Positions 56,661 to 64,000 of a DNA stretch of 64,000 nt are shown piece after piece. Origin of the DNA: CBDDBH01 sp965225625 (GTDB taxonomy: Bacteria > Pseudomonadota > Gammaproteobacteria > JADZEE01); contig CBDDBH010000019.1 in NCBI GenBank assembly GCA_965225625.1, positions 74,321 to 138,320 on the forward strand, in the 5' to 3' direction. The notes below the pieces were generated by a model. The model ran no database searches and was not told the origin of the DNA. It worked only from the letters and a program-made list of their open reading frames with translations. Position 1 is the first letter of the stretch. The number at the start of each line of letters is the position of its first letter. Made by a program: the position numbers and the translations under genes.

Positions 56661-58483
56661 GCACGCAATCGCGCATCGCGTCGGCGTTCGCCCTCTGCCA
56701 GTAAGCTTTTGCGCAAGCGAATATTCTTCGGCGTTACCTCGACAAGCTCGTCATCGTCGATGAATTCCAGCGCATGCTCGAGTGAAAGTTTCAGCGGCGT
56801 CGTGAGCAGGATATTCTCGTCGGTTCCAGCTGCGCGGATGTTGGTAAGCTGTTTGGCTTTTGTCGGGTTTACGGATAAATCGTTACTGCGGCTGTGGATG
56901 CCGACAATCATACCTTCGTAGACTTCAACGCCATGGCCGATAAACAAAGCCCCCCGTTCCTGCAGGTTAAACAGCGCGTATCCAAGAGCCTTACCTTTGA
57001 CGGTCGAGACAAGCACGCCATTCGTGCGCTGTCCGATTTGGGCGGAAACGCGCCGAGCGTATTTTTCGAAAACATGATAGAGCAAGCCAGTGCCGGCGGT
57101 AACGGTCAGGTAGTGTGTGCGAAACCCAATAAGACCGCGAGCCGGGATGAGGTACTCCAGACGCACGCGACCTCGGCCATCGGACGTCATATCCAACAAT
57201 TCTCCCCGGCGCTCCGCCAGCCGCTTCATGACAGCGCCCTGGTAGTCCTCGGCGAAATCTGCAGTCACGAGTTCCCACGGCTCGTGGATGGCGCCGTCAA
57301 TTTCTCGTTCGATTACCGCGGGACGCGACACAGCCAACTCAAAGCCTTCGCGACGCATCGTTTCGATCAGTATGGAAAGATGTAACTCGCCGCGGCCGGA
57401 AACCCGGAACTTGTCGGGATCGCTGGTGGGCTCTACGCGAAGCGCGACATTGTGTTTGAGCTCCTGGGCGAGCCGCGCCTCGATTTGGCGGCTGGTGAGA
57501 TACCTGCCTTCCCGGCCCGCGAACGGCGACTTGTTAACCTGAAATGTCATACTGATCGTCGGCTCATCGACTTTTAAAGGCGGTAATCCGGACGGTTCGC
57601 CGCGCGAACATACCGTGTCGGAGATTTGCAAATCATCGATGCCGCTGAAGACCACGATATCGCCGGCACCGGCGGTGTCGATCGGGATGCGCTCGAGGCC
57701 GTCGAATCCATACAAATGCATGAGCTGTTCGTTCTGCACCGCCCCGTCGCGTCGTACAAGGCTGATTGGCGAGTTTCTCTTAACAATGCCGCGGCTGATG
57801 CGGCCGATGCCAAGCGTTCCTACATAGGAGTTGTAGTCGAGACTGGAAACCTGCAATTGCAGCGGGCCGTCCTTTTCCACATCAGGTGGCGGAACGTGCG
57901 CAACGATGGCCTCAAGCAATGGCAGTGAGTCGCCACCGCACACGTCGGGCTCGGTTCCCGCATACCCTTTGAGGGCCGAGGCATAGATTACAGGAAAGTC
58001 GAGCTGCTGGTCGCTCGCACCGAGTCGGTCGAAGAGATCAAAAGTACGATCCAGTACCGTGTCTGCACGTGCACCATCGCGATCGATTTTGTTGATTACG
58101 ACGAGGGGCGTGAAACCGTAGGAGAACGCCTTTTGCGTTACGAAGCGCGTCTGCGGCATCGGACCTTCGACCGCATCGACCAGCAATAGCACGCCATCGA
58201 CCATCGACAATACACGTTCGACTTCGCCGCTGAAGTCAGCGTGGCCGGGCGTGTCGACTATATTGATGCGCCACTCGCGCCAACGGATCGCCGTATTTTT
58301 CGAGAAAATCGTAATACCCCGCTCGCGTTCGAGCACGTTCGAATCCATCACGCGATCGGGCACTGTCGCGCGCGAATCCAGTGTGCCGGATTCCTGCAGC
58401 AGGCGATCGACAAGGGTTGTTTTGCCGTGGTCTACATGCGCGATAATCGCGATATTACGTAAGCAGTCAGTGGGAAACATCAT
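56657..58483 (-). CDS. typA: GTPase TypA/BipA
   Basis: 608 residues. Ribosome-associated translational GTPase for 50S assembly, stress and low temperature. G motifs: IIAHVDHGKTTLVDRLLQES (P-loop), RERGITI, DTPGHADF, NKIDRDGA and SALKG. Then the elongation-factor domains 2, 3, 5 and the TypA-specific C-terminus (RAAGTDENILLTTPLKLSLE, TPKNIRLRKSLL). The stop overlaps the racemase stop on the other strand (shared CTAG). Two adjacent ATGs (58483 and 58480) could start it. The 350 bp upstream to the next gene contain no other feature I can support. Confidence 0.97.
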   Translation of the reverse strand: MMFPTDCLRNIAIIAHVDHGKTTLVDRLLQESGTLDSRATVPDRVMDSNVLERERGITIFSKNTAIRWREWRINIVDTPGHADFSGEVERVLSMVDGVLLLVDAVEGPMPQTRFVTQKAFSYGFTPLVVINKIDRDGARADTVLDRTFDLFDRLGASDQQLDFPVIYASALKGYAGTEPDVCGGDSLPLLEAIVAHVPPPDVEKDGPLQLQVSSLDYNSYVGTLGIGRISRGIVKRNSPISLVRRDGAVQNEQLMHLYGFDGLERIPIDTAGAGDIVVFSGIDDLQISDTVCSRGEPSGLPPLKVDEPTISMTFQVNKSPFAGREGRYLTSRQIEARLAQELKHNVALRVEPTSDPDKFRVSGRGELHLSILIETMRREGFELAVSRPAVIEREIDGAIHEPWELVTADFAEDYQGAVMKRLAERRGELLDMTSDGRGRVRLEYLIPARGLIGFRTHYLTVTAGTGLLYHVFEKYARRVSAQIGQRTNGVLVSTVKGKALGYALFNLQERGALFIGHGVEVYEGMIVGIHSRSNDLSVNPTKAKQLTNIRAAGTDENILLTTPLKLSLEHALEFIDDDELVEVTPKNIRLRKSLLAEGERRRDARLRA

Positions 58484-58833
58484 TGGGCACCGCCAAAAGG
58501 TGCCGCATTATACGGCCATTACCGCCGGGCGGGTGAGAAGCGCGCTCCAAACAGCGCAGATATCAATAAGCTGGCGTTCGCGCACCAGCCGACTCGCAGG
58601 CGGAGCTGTCGACCGGCTTAAGGGTCGGTACATCACCCGATTTGCGCCTGGATGAGGCGCTTTTTCACCATCTCAGCCGTTGCAACCCTGGCGCAGTTGA
58701 CACAATATGCAACATATGTACTGGATTATCGGCATGGTCCCGTTCGGATCGCAGGCCAAGGAGCGTGCGCATTTGCGTACTTGGAAATATCCATTGATCA
58801 CACACTTTTGCGAAAAACGCATCTCAAAAGACC

Positions 58834-61389
58834 GTGCAACCGTCTAAGAACGCAGTCCAGCGAGACTCTACCGCGAGCCTGAGTCCCGAAGAAATCGGCC
58901 GTGTTTTGGTCGTCGATGACAGCGCAACGACCCGTAGCATCATCAAGGCTGCTCTCCAGTCCGCGGGCTACAGCGTCGCCGAATGCACCGGTGGCCGCGA
59001 CGCGCTCGCCCTTACGTCCTCCCGTGAATTTGATCTCGTCCTCCTCGATATCTTGATGTCGGATATGAACGGACTGGACGTGCTTCAGGAGTTGCGGCAG
59101 GCGCGTTCGGACACTGAGTTACCGGTCATCATGGTAACCGTCAAGGACACAAATGAAGACATTGCGATGGCGCTTTCGCTCGGCGCCAACGATTACGCCA
59201 TCAAGCCCATAAACGCTAAAGTGCTGTTGGCACGGGTTGACAGCCAGATCGCACGCAAGCGTGCATTCGACGAGCTACGGGAGAAAAACCGTGAACTGGC
59301 ACAGCGCGCCGAAGCGAATAAAGCGTCAGCGTTAGATGTCACACGGGCGTTGAAACGTTCGGAGGAGAAATTTTCAAAGACGTTCCACGCAAGTCCCGAT
59401 CCGATCTGCCTCAGCCTCCTTGAAGACGGTAAGGTGCTCGATGTCAACGACAGCTTTGTGCGCCTGTCCGGATATAGCAGGCAGGACGTCATCGGTCTGC
59501 GCACTACGGACTTTGGTTTGTGGGGCGGGCCCGAAGAGCGTAAGGCGTTTCTCGCGCTAATGGCAGAAGAGGGGATCGCGAGTGCGTGGCCCGTCGAGTT
59601 ATATGATCGAGCGGGCGAACGCCATTTGTGCGAGGTGTCCGCTGAAATCATCGAGCTAAACGACACGAAAGCTGTTCTGGCAATCGCACGGGATGTAACT
59701 GACCGGAAAAACGCAGAGAAGGCACTGCAACAGAGCGAACGGCGCTATCGCTTCCTTTATGAAGATAACCCATCAATGTATTTCACCCTCGATGACGAAT
59801 TACGAATTCGTTCCGCAAATCAATTCGGCGCCCTACAGCTTGGTTACACAGTGGAGGAACTGTTGGGACGCTCGGTGTTCGATTTTGTTTATACCGAAGA
59901 CAAAGAGCTGAGTCGAAACTTTCTGCAGGCGTGTTTTTCAGCTCCGCAAAGCATCCAGAGTCACGAGATCAGAAGCGTTGTAAAAGACGGGAGTCTGAAG
60001 TGGCTGAAAGAGACGGCCAGGGTTATCGAGGAGAACGACGGCAAAAGTTCTTTGCTGTTGGTCTGCGATGATGTTACCGAGACGCGTAAGTTGCACGAGC
60101 AACTGTCCTACCAGGCCAGTCACGACCTGTTGAGCGGACTCGTCAATCGCAGAGGTGTGGAACATCGACTTCGCTGGGTGTTGAGTTCGCCTGAGATCGA
60201 ACATGTGGACCATGTGCTGTGTTACCTCGATATCGACAATTTCGGCATGATCAACCAAACCTGTGGCCATATCGCCGGCGACACACTGATACGAAAACTT
60301 TCCGGACTAATGCGTGACCATGTCCGCAGCCGGGATACGCTGGCGCGCATAAGCGGTGACGAGTTCGCGATATTCATGGAGCACTGCACGCTTGAGCAGG
60401 CTGAGAAGGTTGCCCGGGGTCTGCTGGATAAAATTCACGATTTTCGTTTTGATTGGGGCGGCGAAAGCTACTCCATTAGCTTCAGCATGGGCTTATCAGG
60501 GACAGAAGGCCTGTCAAACCCTACCGACCTCATGGAGAAAGCCCAGACGGCTTGTTATTCCGCCAAGGAATTAGGCGGTAATCGAGTCCGGATCTATCGT
60601 GATGACGACGTTGCGATCTCGACACGACAACAGGAGCTGAAATGGGTTGCGCGTATCAACCGTGCGCTCGAAGCGGACGCCTTTGTTTTGTTCTGTCAGT
60701 CGATCGTTGCGATTGATAAAAACCTTAACGAAAAGGAACACTTCGAAATATTGATCCGGATGCTTGATACCGACGGCACGAGCATTGCCCCGGGTTCTTT
60801 TCTGCCGGCGGCGGAACGTTACAACATATCGCCGAAATTAGATCGTTGGGTCATTGGCTCCACCATGGCTTGGCTAGTGGACAACCCGCAACGATTGCAG
60901 AATATAGCGATGTGCTCAATCAATCTGTCCGGTCTTTCCATCGGTGAAGACGAATTTCTCGAATTTGTGATTCGTCACATAAACGAATCCGGCGTGCCTC
61001 CCGGAAAGCTTTGTTTCGAGATAACGGAAACAGCCGCTATTGCGGATATGGGAAGCGCCTCTCGATTTATAAATTCGCTGAAGGACCACGGCTGCAAATT
61101 CGCCTTGGACGATTTCGGCAGCGGCCTTTCTTCATTCGCCTACCTTAAGAATCTTGCTGTGGATTATTTGAAAATAGATGGCATGTTCGTAAAGAATATG
61201 GTCGAGGATCCCAAGGACTTTGCGATGGTGCGCTCGATTAACGAGGTCGGTCAGACGATGGGAATGAAAACCATCGCCGAGTTTGTAGAAAATGACGCAA
61301 TACTGGCCAAACTTCGCGAGATCGGCGTGAATTACGGCCAAGGTTACGGTATCGCACGCCCGAGGAGTCTTATCGATCCTGAATCCTGA
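58834..61389 (+). CDS. REC-PAS-PAS-GGDEF-EAL cyclic-di-GMP signalling protein
   Basis: 851 residues from GTG 58834. Domains: receiver (about 22-140) with D72 in LVLLDILMSDMNG and Lys in AIKPINAK; PAS at about 175-290 and 300-425; GGDEF (about 430-590) with the active site RISGDEF, a variant of GGDEF; EAL (about 600-850) with the first motif as EILIR, then NLSGLSI, DDFGSGLSSFAYL, KIDGMFV and AEFVEN. The phosphodiesterase residues are mostly kept, so it is more likely to break down than to make c-di-GMP; the SGDEF cyclase may still be active. Cytoplasmic, controlled by phosphorylation and PAS ligand. It has no adjacent kinase. Confidence 0.9.
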   Translation: MQPSKNAVQRDSTASLSPEEIGRVLVVDDSATTRSIIKAALQSAGYSVAECTGGRDALALTSSREFDLVLLDILMSDMNGLDVLQELRQARSDTELPVIMVTVKDTNEDIAMALSLGANDYAIKPINAKVLLARVDSQIARKRAFDELREKNRELAQRAEANKASALDVTRALKRSEEKFSKTFHASPDPICLSLLEDGKVLDVNDSFVRLSGYSRQDVIGLRTTDFGLWGGPEERKAFLALMAEEGIASAWPVELYDRAGERHLCEVSAEIIELNDTKAVLAIARDVTDRKNAEKALQQSERRYRFLYEDNPSMYFTLDDELRIRSANQFGALQLGYTVEELLGRSVFDFVYTEDKELSRNFLQACFSAPQSIQSHEIRSVVKDGSLKWLKETARVIEENDGKSSLLLVCDDVTETRKLHEQLSYQASHDLLSGLVNRRGVEHRLRWVLSSPEIEHVDHVLCYLDIDNFGMINQTCGHIAGDTLIRKLSGLMRDHVRSRDTLARISGDEFAIFMEHCTLEQAEKVARGLLDKIHDFRFDWGGESYSISFSMGLSGTEGLSNPTDLMEKAQTACYSAKELGGNRVRIYRDDDVAISTRQQELKWVARINRALEADAFVLFCQSIVAIDKNLNEKEHFEILIRMLDTDGTSIAPGSFLPAAERYNISPKLDRWVIGSTMAWLVDNPQRLQNIAMCSINLSGLSIGEDEFLEFVIRHINESGVPPGKLCFEITETAAIADMGSASRFINSLKDHGCKFALDDFGSGLSSFAYLKNLAVDYLKIDGMFVKNMVEDPKDFAMVRSINEVGQTMGMKTIAEFVENDAILAKLREIGVNYGQGYGIARPRSLIDPES

Positions 61390-61413
61390 AGTCTCAGGGC
61401 GATCGCTGTTTGT

Positions 61414-61645
61414 TTAGGAGTAGCTGCGTTTCGCGGAACCGTTATCGTCCGTATCTGGCGACAGGTCTTGTGCAGATCCCTCAGCGAGATTCGAGTAGCT
61501 GGTTACCTTATTTCGACCCAGCTTCTTGCTCTTGAGTAAAGCCCCGTCGGCCAGGTTTATCAGCTCATCTTCGGAGTGCGTAAGGTAACCGGGCCATTGC
61601 CAAGTAGTCCAGCGATCACCTCATCTCCATAACGTAAGCCTGGCG
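61414..61645 (-). pseudogene. Decayed GGDEF-domain remnant
   Basis: On the minus strand a frame ending at 61414 reads DELINLADGALLKSKKLGRN followed by KVTSYSN, the typical last helix of a GGDEF domain (DxALYxAKxxGRN). About 60 nt upstream in another frame, LRYGDEVIAGLL resembles the GGDEF signature itself. The roughly 70 residues normally between them are missing, so this is a shrunken fragment. The remaining 190 bp up to the RND gene (61645-61835) show no gene. Confidence 0.6.
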
Positions 61646-61835
61646 TGGAGGCGTTGTGGAAACACTCTCCAGATTTGATCTCGTCGGACAGTGCGCACGG
61701 ATCGTCGATCTTTCTCTGTCGCTTTGCAACTGGACCATTGCCGTGTCAGTTTAGTCCAAGATTTGCAAGAGGTGTCAACACCATGCCCAACCGAAAAGCG
61801 CTCCGCCCACGCCACCGATACGGTTGAAATGCGGG

Positions 61836-63798
61836 CTAGGGTTGTGACTGTGGGGATGCCGCGTCGACTCGCGAGCTTATTCTCTCGGTCATAGTCTGTA
61901 CGGCCACATAGAACACCGGTAGGAAGAAACTGCCGACCAGGCCGGCGGCGAGCATGCCGCCGAACACCGGCATGCCGAGAGAATGGCGGCTCGCCGCGCC
62001 GGCGCCGGTCGCGAGGACCAAGGGCAACACGCCGAACACGAACGACATCGCGGTCATCATCACGGCGCGGAAACGTAAGTGCGCGCTGGCTTCGGCGGCG
62101 GCCAGGATAGAACGTCCGGCACGCCGTTCGCGCATGGCGAATTCCACGATCAGGATCGCGTTCTTGCTCGCCAGGCCTATCAACATGGCCATACCGATCT
62201 GCGCGTAGATGTCGTTTGCCATGGCGTTCAGGTACAAAGCCGCGAGTGCGCCCAATATAGCTACCGGCACGGACATAATGACCGCAAACGGCAGCGCCCA
62301 GCTTTCGTACTGCGCGACCAGGAACAGGTAAACGAAGATGATGGCGAGGGCGAGCAATAAAGGCGCTTGATTGGTAGTCGCAACTTCTTCACGGCTTATG
62401 CCGCTCCACTCGAAGCGCATTCCCTCCGGCAGCACTGCCTGCGCCGCGCGCTCCATGGCGGCTATCGCATCACCGGAACTGTGACCGGGCGCCGCCGAGC
62501 CATTGATCTGGGCCGACCTGTACATGTTGTAGCGGCTGACGTTCTCCGGTCCGATAATCGATTGCACATTGACGAAGGTGCCGAGTGGCACTGAATCGCC
62601 GTGTTGATTGCGTACGTATAAGCGTGAGATATCTTCGGGATCGTCGCGGAACGTCTCGTCGGCCTGGATGCGTACCTGGTAGACCCGTCCGAACTTGTTG
62701 AAGTCGTTGACGTGCAGGGCGCCGAGCTGTGCCTGCAAGGTCTCGAAGACCTCATCCAAGGAAATGCCGAGCGTCTTGGCTTTACGCCGGTCGATCTCCA
62801 GAAATATCTGCGGCACATCTGCCTGAAAGGTACTGAAGACCCGTTGCAACTCGGGCAATTGGTTGGCGTTGACGATGAGCCCGCGCAGTGCCGCAGCGAG
62901 GTCCTGCGGACTGCGTCCGGCGGCATCCTGGAGTTGAAATTCGAACCCACCCGTGCTGCCGAGACCGCGGATGGACGATGGCAAGAAGGCAAACACATTG
63001 GCCTGTTCGATACCCCGGAGTTGACCCTGCACCCGTTCGACAATCTGTTTGACCGGCGGCCGCTCGCCCCATGGCTCGACGACGACCACCACGAACGCGG
63101 TATTAGTCGCGTTGGTGCGGCTGATGAGATTGAAGCCGCCAATCTGGATGACATATTTTACGCCGGGGGTATTCAGCAGGATGCGGTCCACCTCGTCCAT
63201 TACCCCTTCCGTGCGTGGCAGTGCCGCCCCCTCGGGTAACTGTATGCTGACGTAAAAACGGCCCATGTCCTCGGTTGGCAAAAACGCGGACGGCAAGGTC
63301 CGGTACCCGGCAACCGCCAGTGTCACGAGTCCGGCAAACACGCACATCACCACAACGACCCTGCGGATCAGCCAGGCGATACTGCGGTCGTAAAAGCCGA
63401 CTGCGCGAAGATAGCCCGCGTTGAAGATCCGCAGTAGCAACCACGGCCTGGGCGCCTCGCTGCGCAGCAGTGCTGCGCACAGCGCCGGACTCAAGGTGAG
63501 TGCCAGAACCGAGGATATGACCACGGCCGCGGATATTGCGACCGCAAAGTTCTGATACAGCTTGCCGGTAATGCCGGGGATGAAGCCGACCGGCACGAAC
63601 ACGGCCAGCAGCACCAGGGTGGTAGCGATCACGGGACCCGTGACCTGTTCCATGGAGCGGATAGCCGCCTCGCGCGGCGGCAGTCCATCACTGAGCAGCC
63701 GCTTGGTGTTTTCGATGACGACGATCGAGTCATCAACGACGATCCCCACGGCGAGCAGCAGTCCGAACAACGTAATCAGGTTGATCGAATAGCCGAAA
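61836..63798 (-). pseudogene. RND efflux permease, 5' part lost to IS66 insertion
   Basis: The last about 654 residues of an AcrB/HAE1-type inner-membrane pump. It begins in TM4 with FGYSINLITLFGLLLAVGIV and the proton-relay DD pair in VVDDSIVVIENTKRLL, continues through TM5-6, the second periplasmic porter domain (FSTFQADVPQIFLEIDRRKA), and TM7-12 to QSQP. About 390 residues are missing because an IS66-type end replaces the sequence at 63799. The rest of the gene may lie beyond the element outside the window. Drug or metal export is abolished in this strain unless the element is excised. Confidence 0.88.
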
Positions 63799-64000
63799 GT
63801 AAGCGCAACGTGAACCGCACCCTATCGGTTGAACTGTGTTGAGTGTAAAGGATCTCCGTTTGCTCAATAACGGAGGACCAGAGGATGAGGCGACGCACAA
63901 AATCGGACTGGGAAGCGGTGTTTCAGGCACAAGCCAAAAGTGGCATGACCGCAGCGACGTTCTGCCGCGAACAAGGCATTAATGCGAAGTACTTTAGTCT
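63799..64000 (+). mobile_element. IS66-family element, left end (continues past window)
   Basis: The terminal sequence GTAAGCGCAACG at 63799 matches the GTAAGCG start of IS66-family inverted repeats. After about 85 bp comes a TnpA-like frame. The element interrupts an RND pump gene. IS66 normally duplicates 8 bp; the other junction is outside the window. Confidence 0.8.
63885..64000 (+). CDS. IS66 accessory protein TnpA, N-terminal part
   Basis: Only 38 codons are in the window, open to its end. MRRRTKSDWEAVFQAQAKSG and the next residues (MTAATFCREQGIN) match the N-terminus of IS66 TnpA, with the helix-turn-helix segment. GGAGG at 63872 is a good ribosome binding site. The rest of TnpA, TnpB and the transposase should follow. 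Confidence 0.8.
   Translation, partial: MRRRTKSDWEAVFQAQAKSGMTAATFCREQGINAKYFS

Noticed and set aside
61820..61840. GAAATGCGGGCTAG as a solo end of the MITE-like element
   Set aside because: It matches only part of the terminal repeat, with a 2-bp gap, and no second end is near; chance is likely.

Overview
The window carries a complete rRNA operon (16S, tRNA-Ile, tRNA-Ala, 23S, 5S at about 29.6-35.7 kb) and housekeeping neighbours typical of Gammaproteobacteria: argC, a DUF6776-type protein, bactofilin and erpA; anmK and an M23 peptidase diverging from tyrS; hemL-thiE-thiD; fabA; typA. The boxA sequences and the PhoP/PhoQ-like pair fit the same group. Aerobic, marine or host-associated traits (CO-dehydrogenase-like hydroxylase, sulfatase, Rieske oxygenase, TauD dioxygenase, sodium symporter) are present. 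The order cannot be fixed without a 16S search. Insertion elements and broken genes are common.

Layout. 0-0.6 kb: end of a DUF3891-like gene. 0.6-4.5 kb: molybdenum hydroxylase operon (FAD, 2Fe-2S and Mo subunits) followed by a MoaD/ThiS-like sulfur carrier. 4.6-8.0 kb: two related MITE-like elements around a UROD/MetE-like gene, then a decayed class III aminotransferase. 8.1-16.7 kb: two transporters, cupin, nitrilase, envelope proteins, two-component system, fabA, TPR protein. 16.7-21.3 kb: hemL-thiE-thiD, rubredoxin, hemJ-TlpA-DUF4126. 21.4-29.5 kb: a candidate small RNA or attenuator, argC to erpA, anmK, M23 peptidase, a truncated IS3 element between 61-bp direct repeats, tyrS. 29.6-35.7 kb: rrn operon whose spacers hold four copies of a repeat and one REP-like hairpin.

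35.9-43.7 kb: catabolic region with a frameshifted HMGL-like lyase/synthase, sulfatase, MFS transporter, methyltransferase-like lipoprotein, MBL hydrolase and a Rieske oxygenase broken in its iron-sulfur motif. 43.8-47.5 kb: a secreted unknown protein, then a cassette with an operator-like palindrome, membrane protein, winged-helix regulator, second cis-prenyltransferase and geranylgeranyl-reductase-like flavoprotein. This cassette is the best candidate for an undescribed system. 47.8-61.4 kb: a degenerate REC/GGDEF/EAL scaffold, more oxidoreductases, an asparaginase-like exported protein, TauD dioxygenase, a frameshifted Asp/Glu racemase relative, typA and an apparently competent REC-PAS-PAS-GGDEF-EAL protein. 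61.4-64 kb: a GGDEF remnant and an RND pump gene cut by an IS66-family element that runs off the window.

At least six genes are broken by small lesions: single-base shifts, an 8-bp tandem duplication and an in-frame stop. Most lie in accessory genes. Either the genome is eroding or the assembly has residual indels. The duplication and the stop codon favour real decay for some of them.
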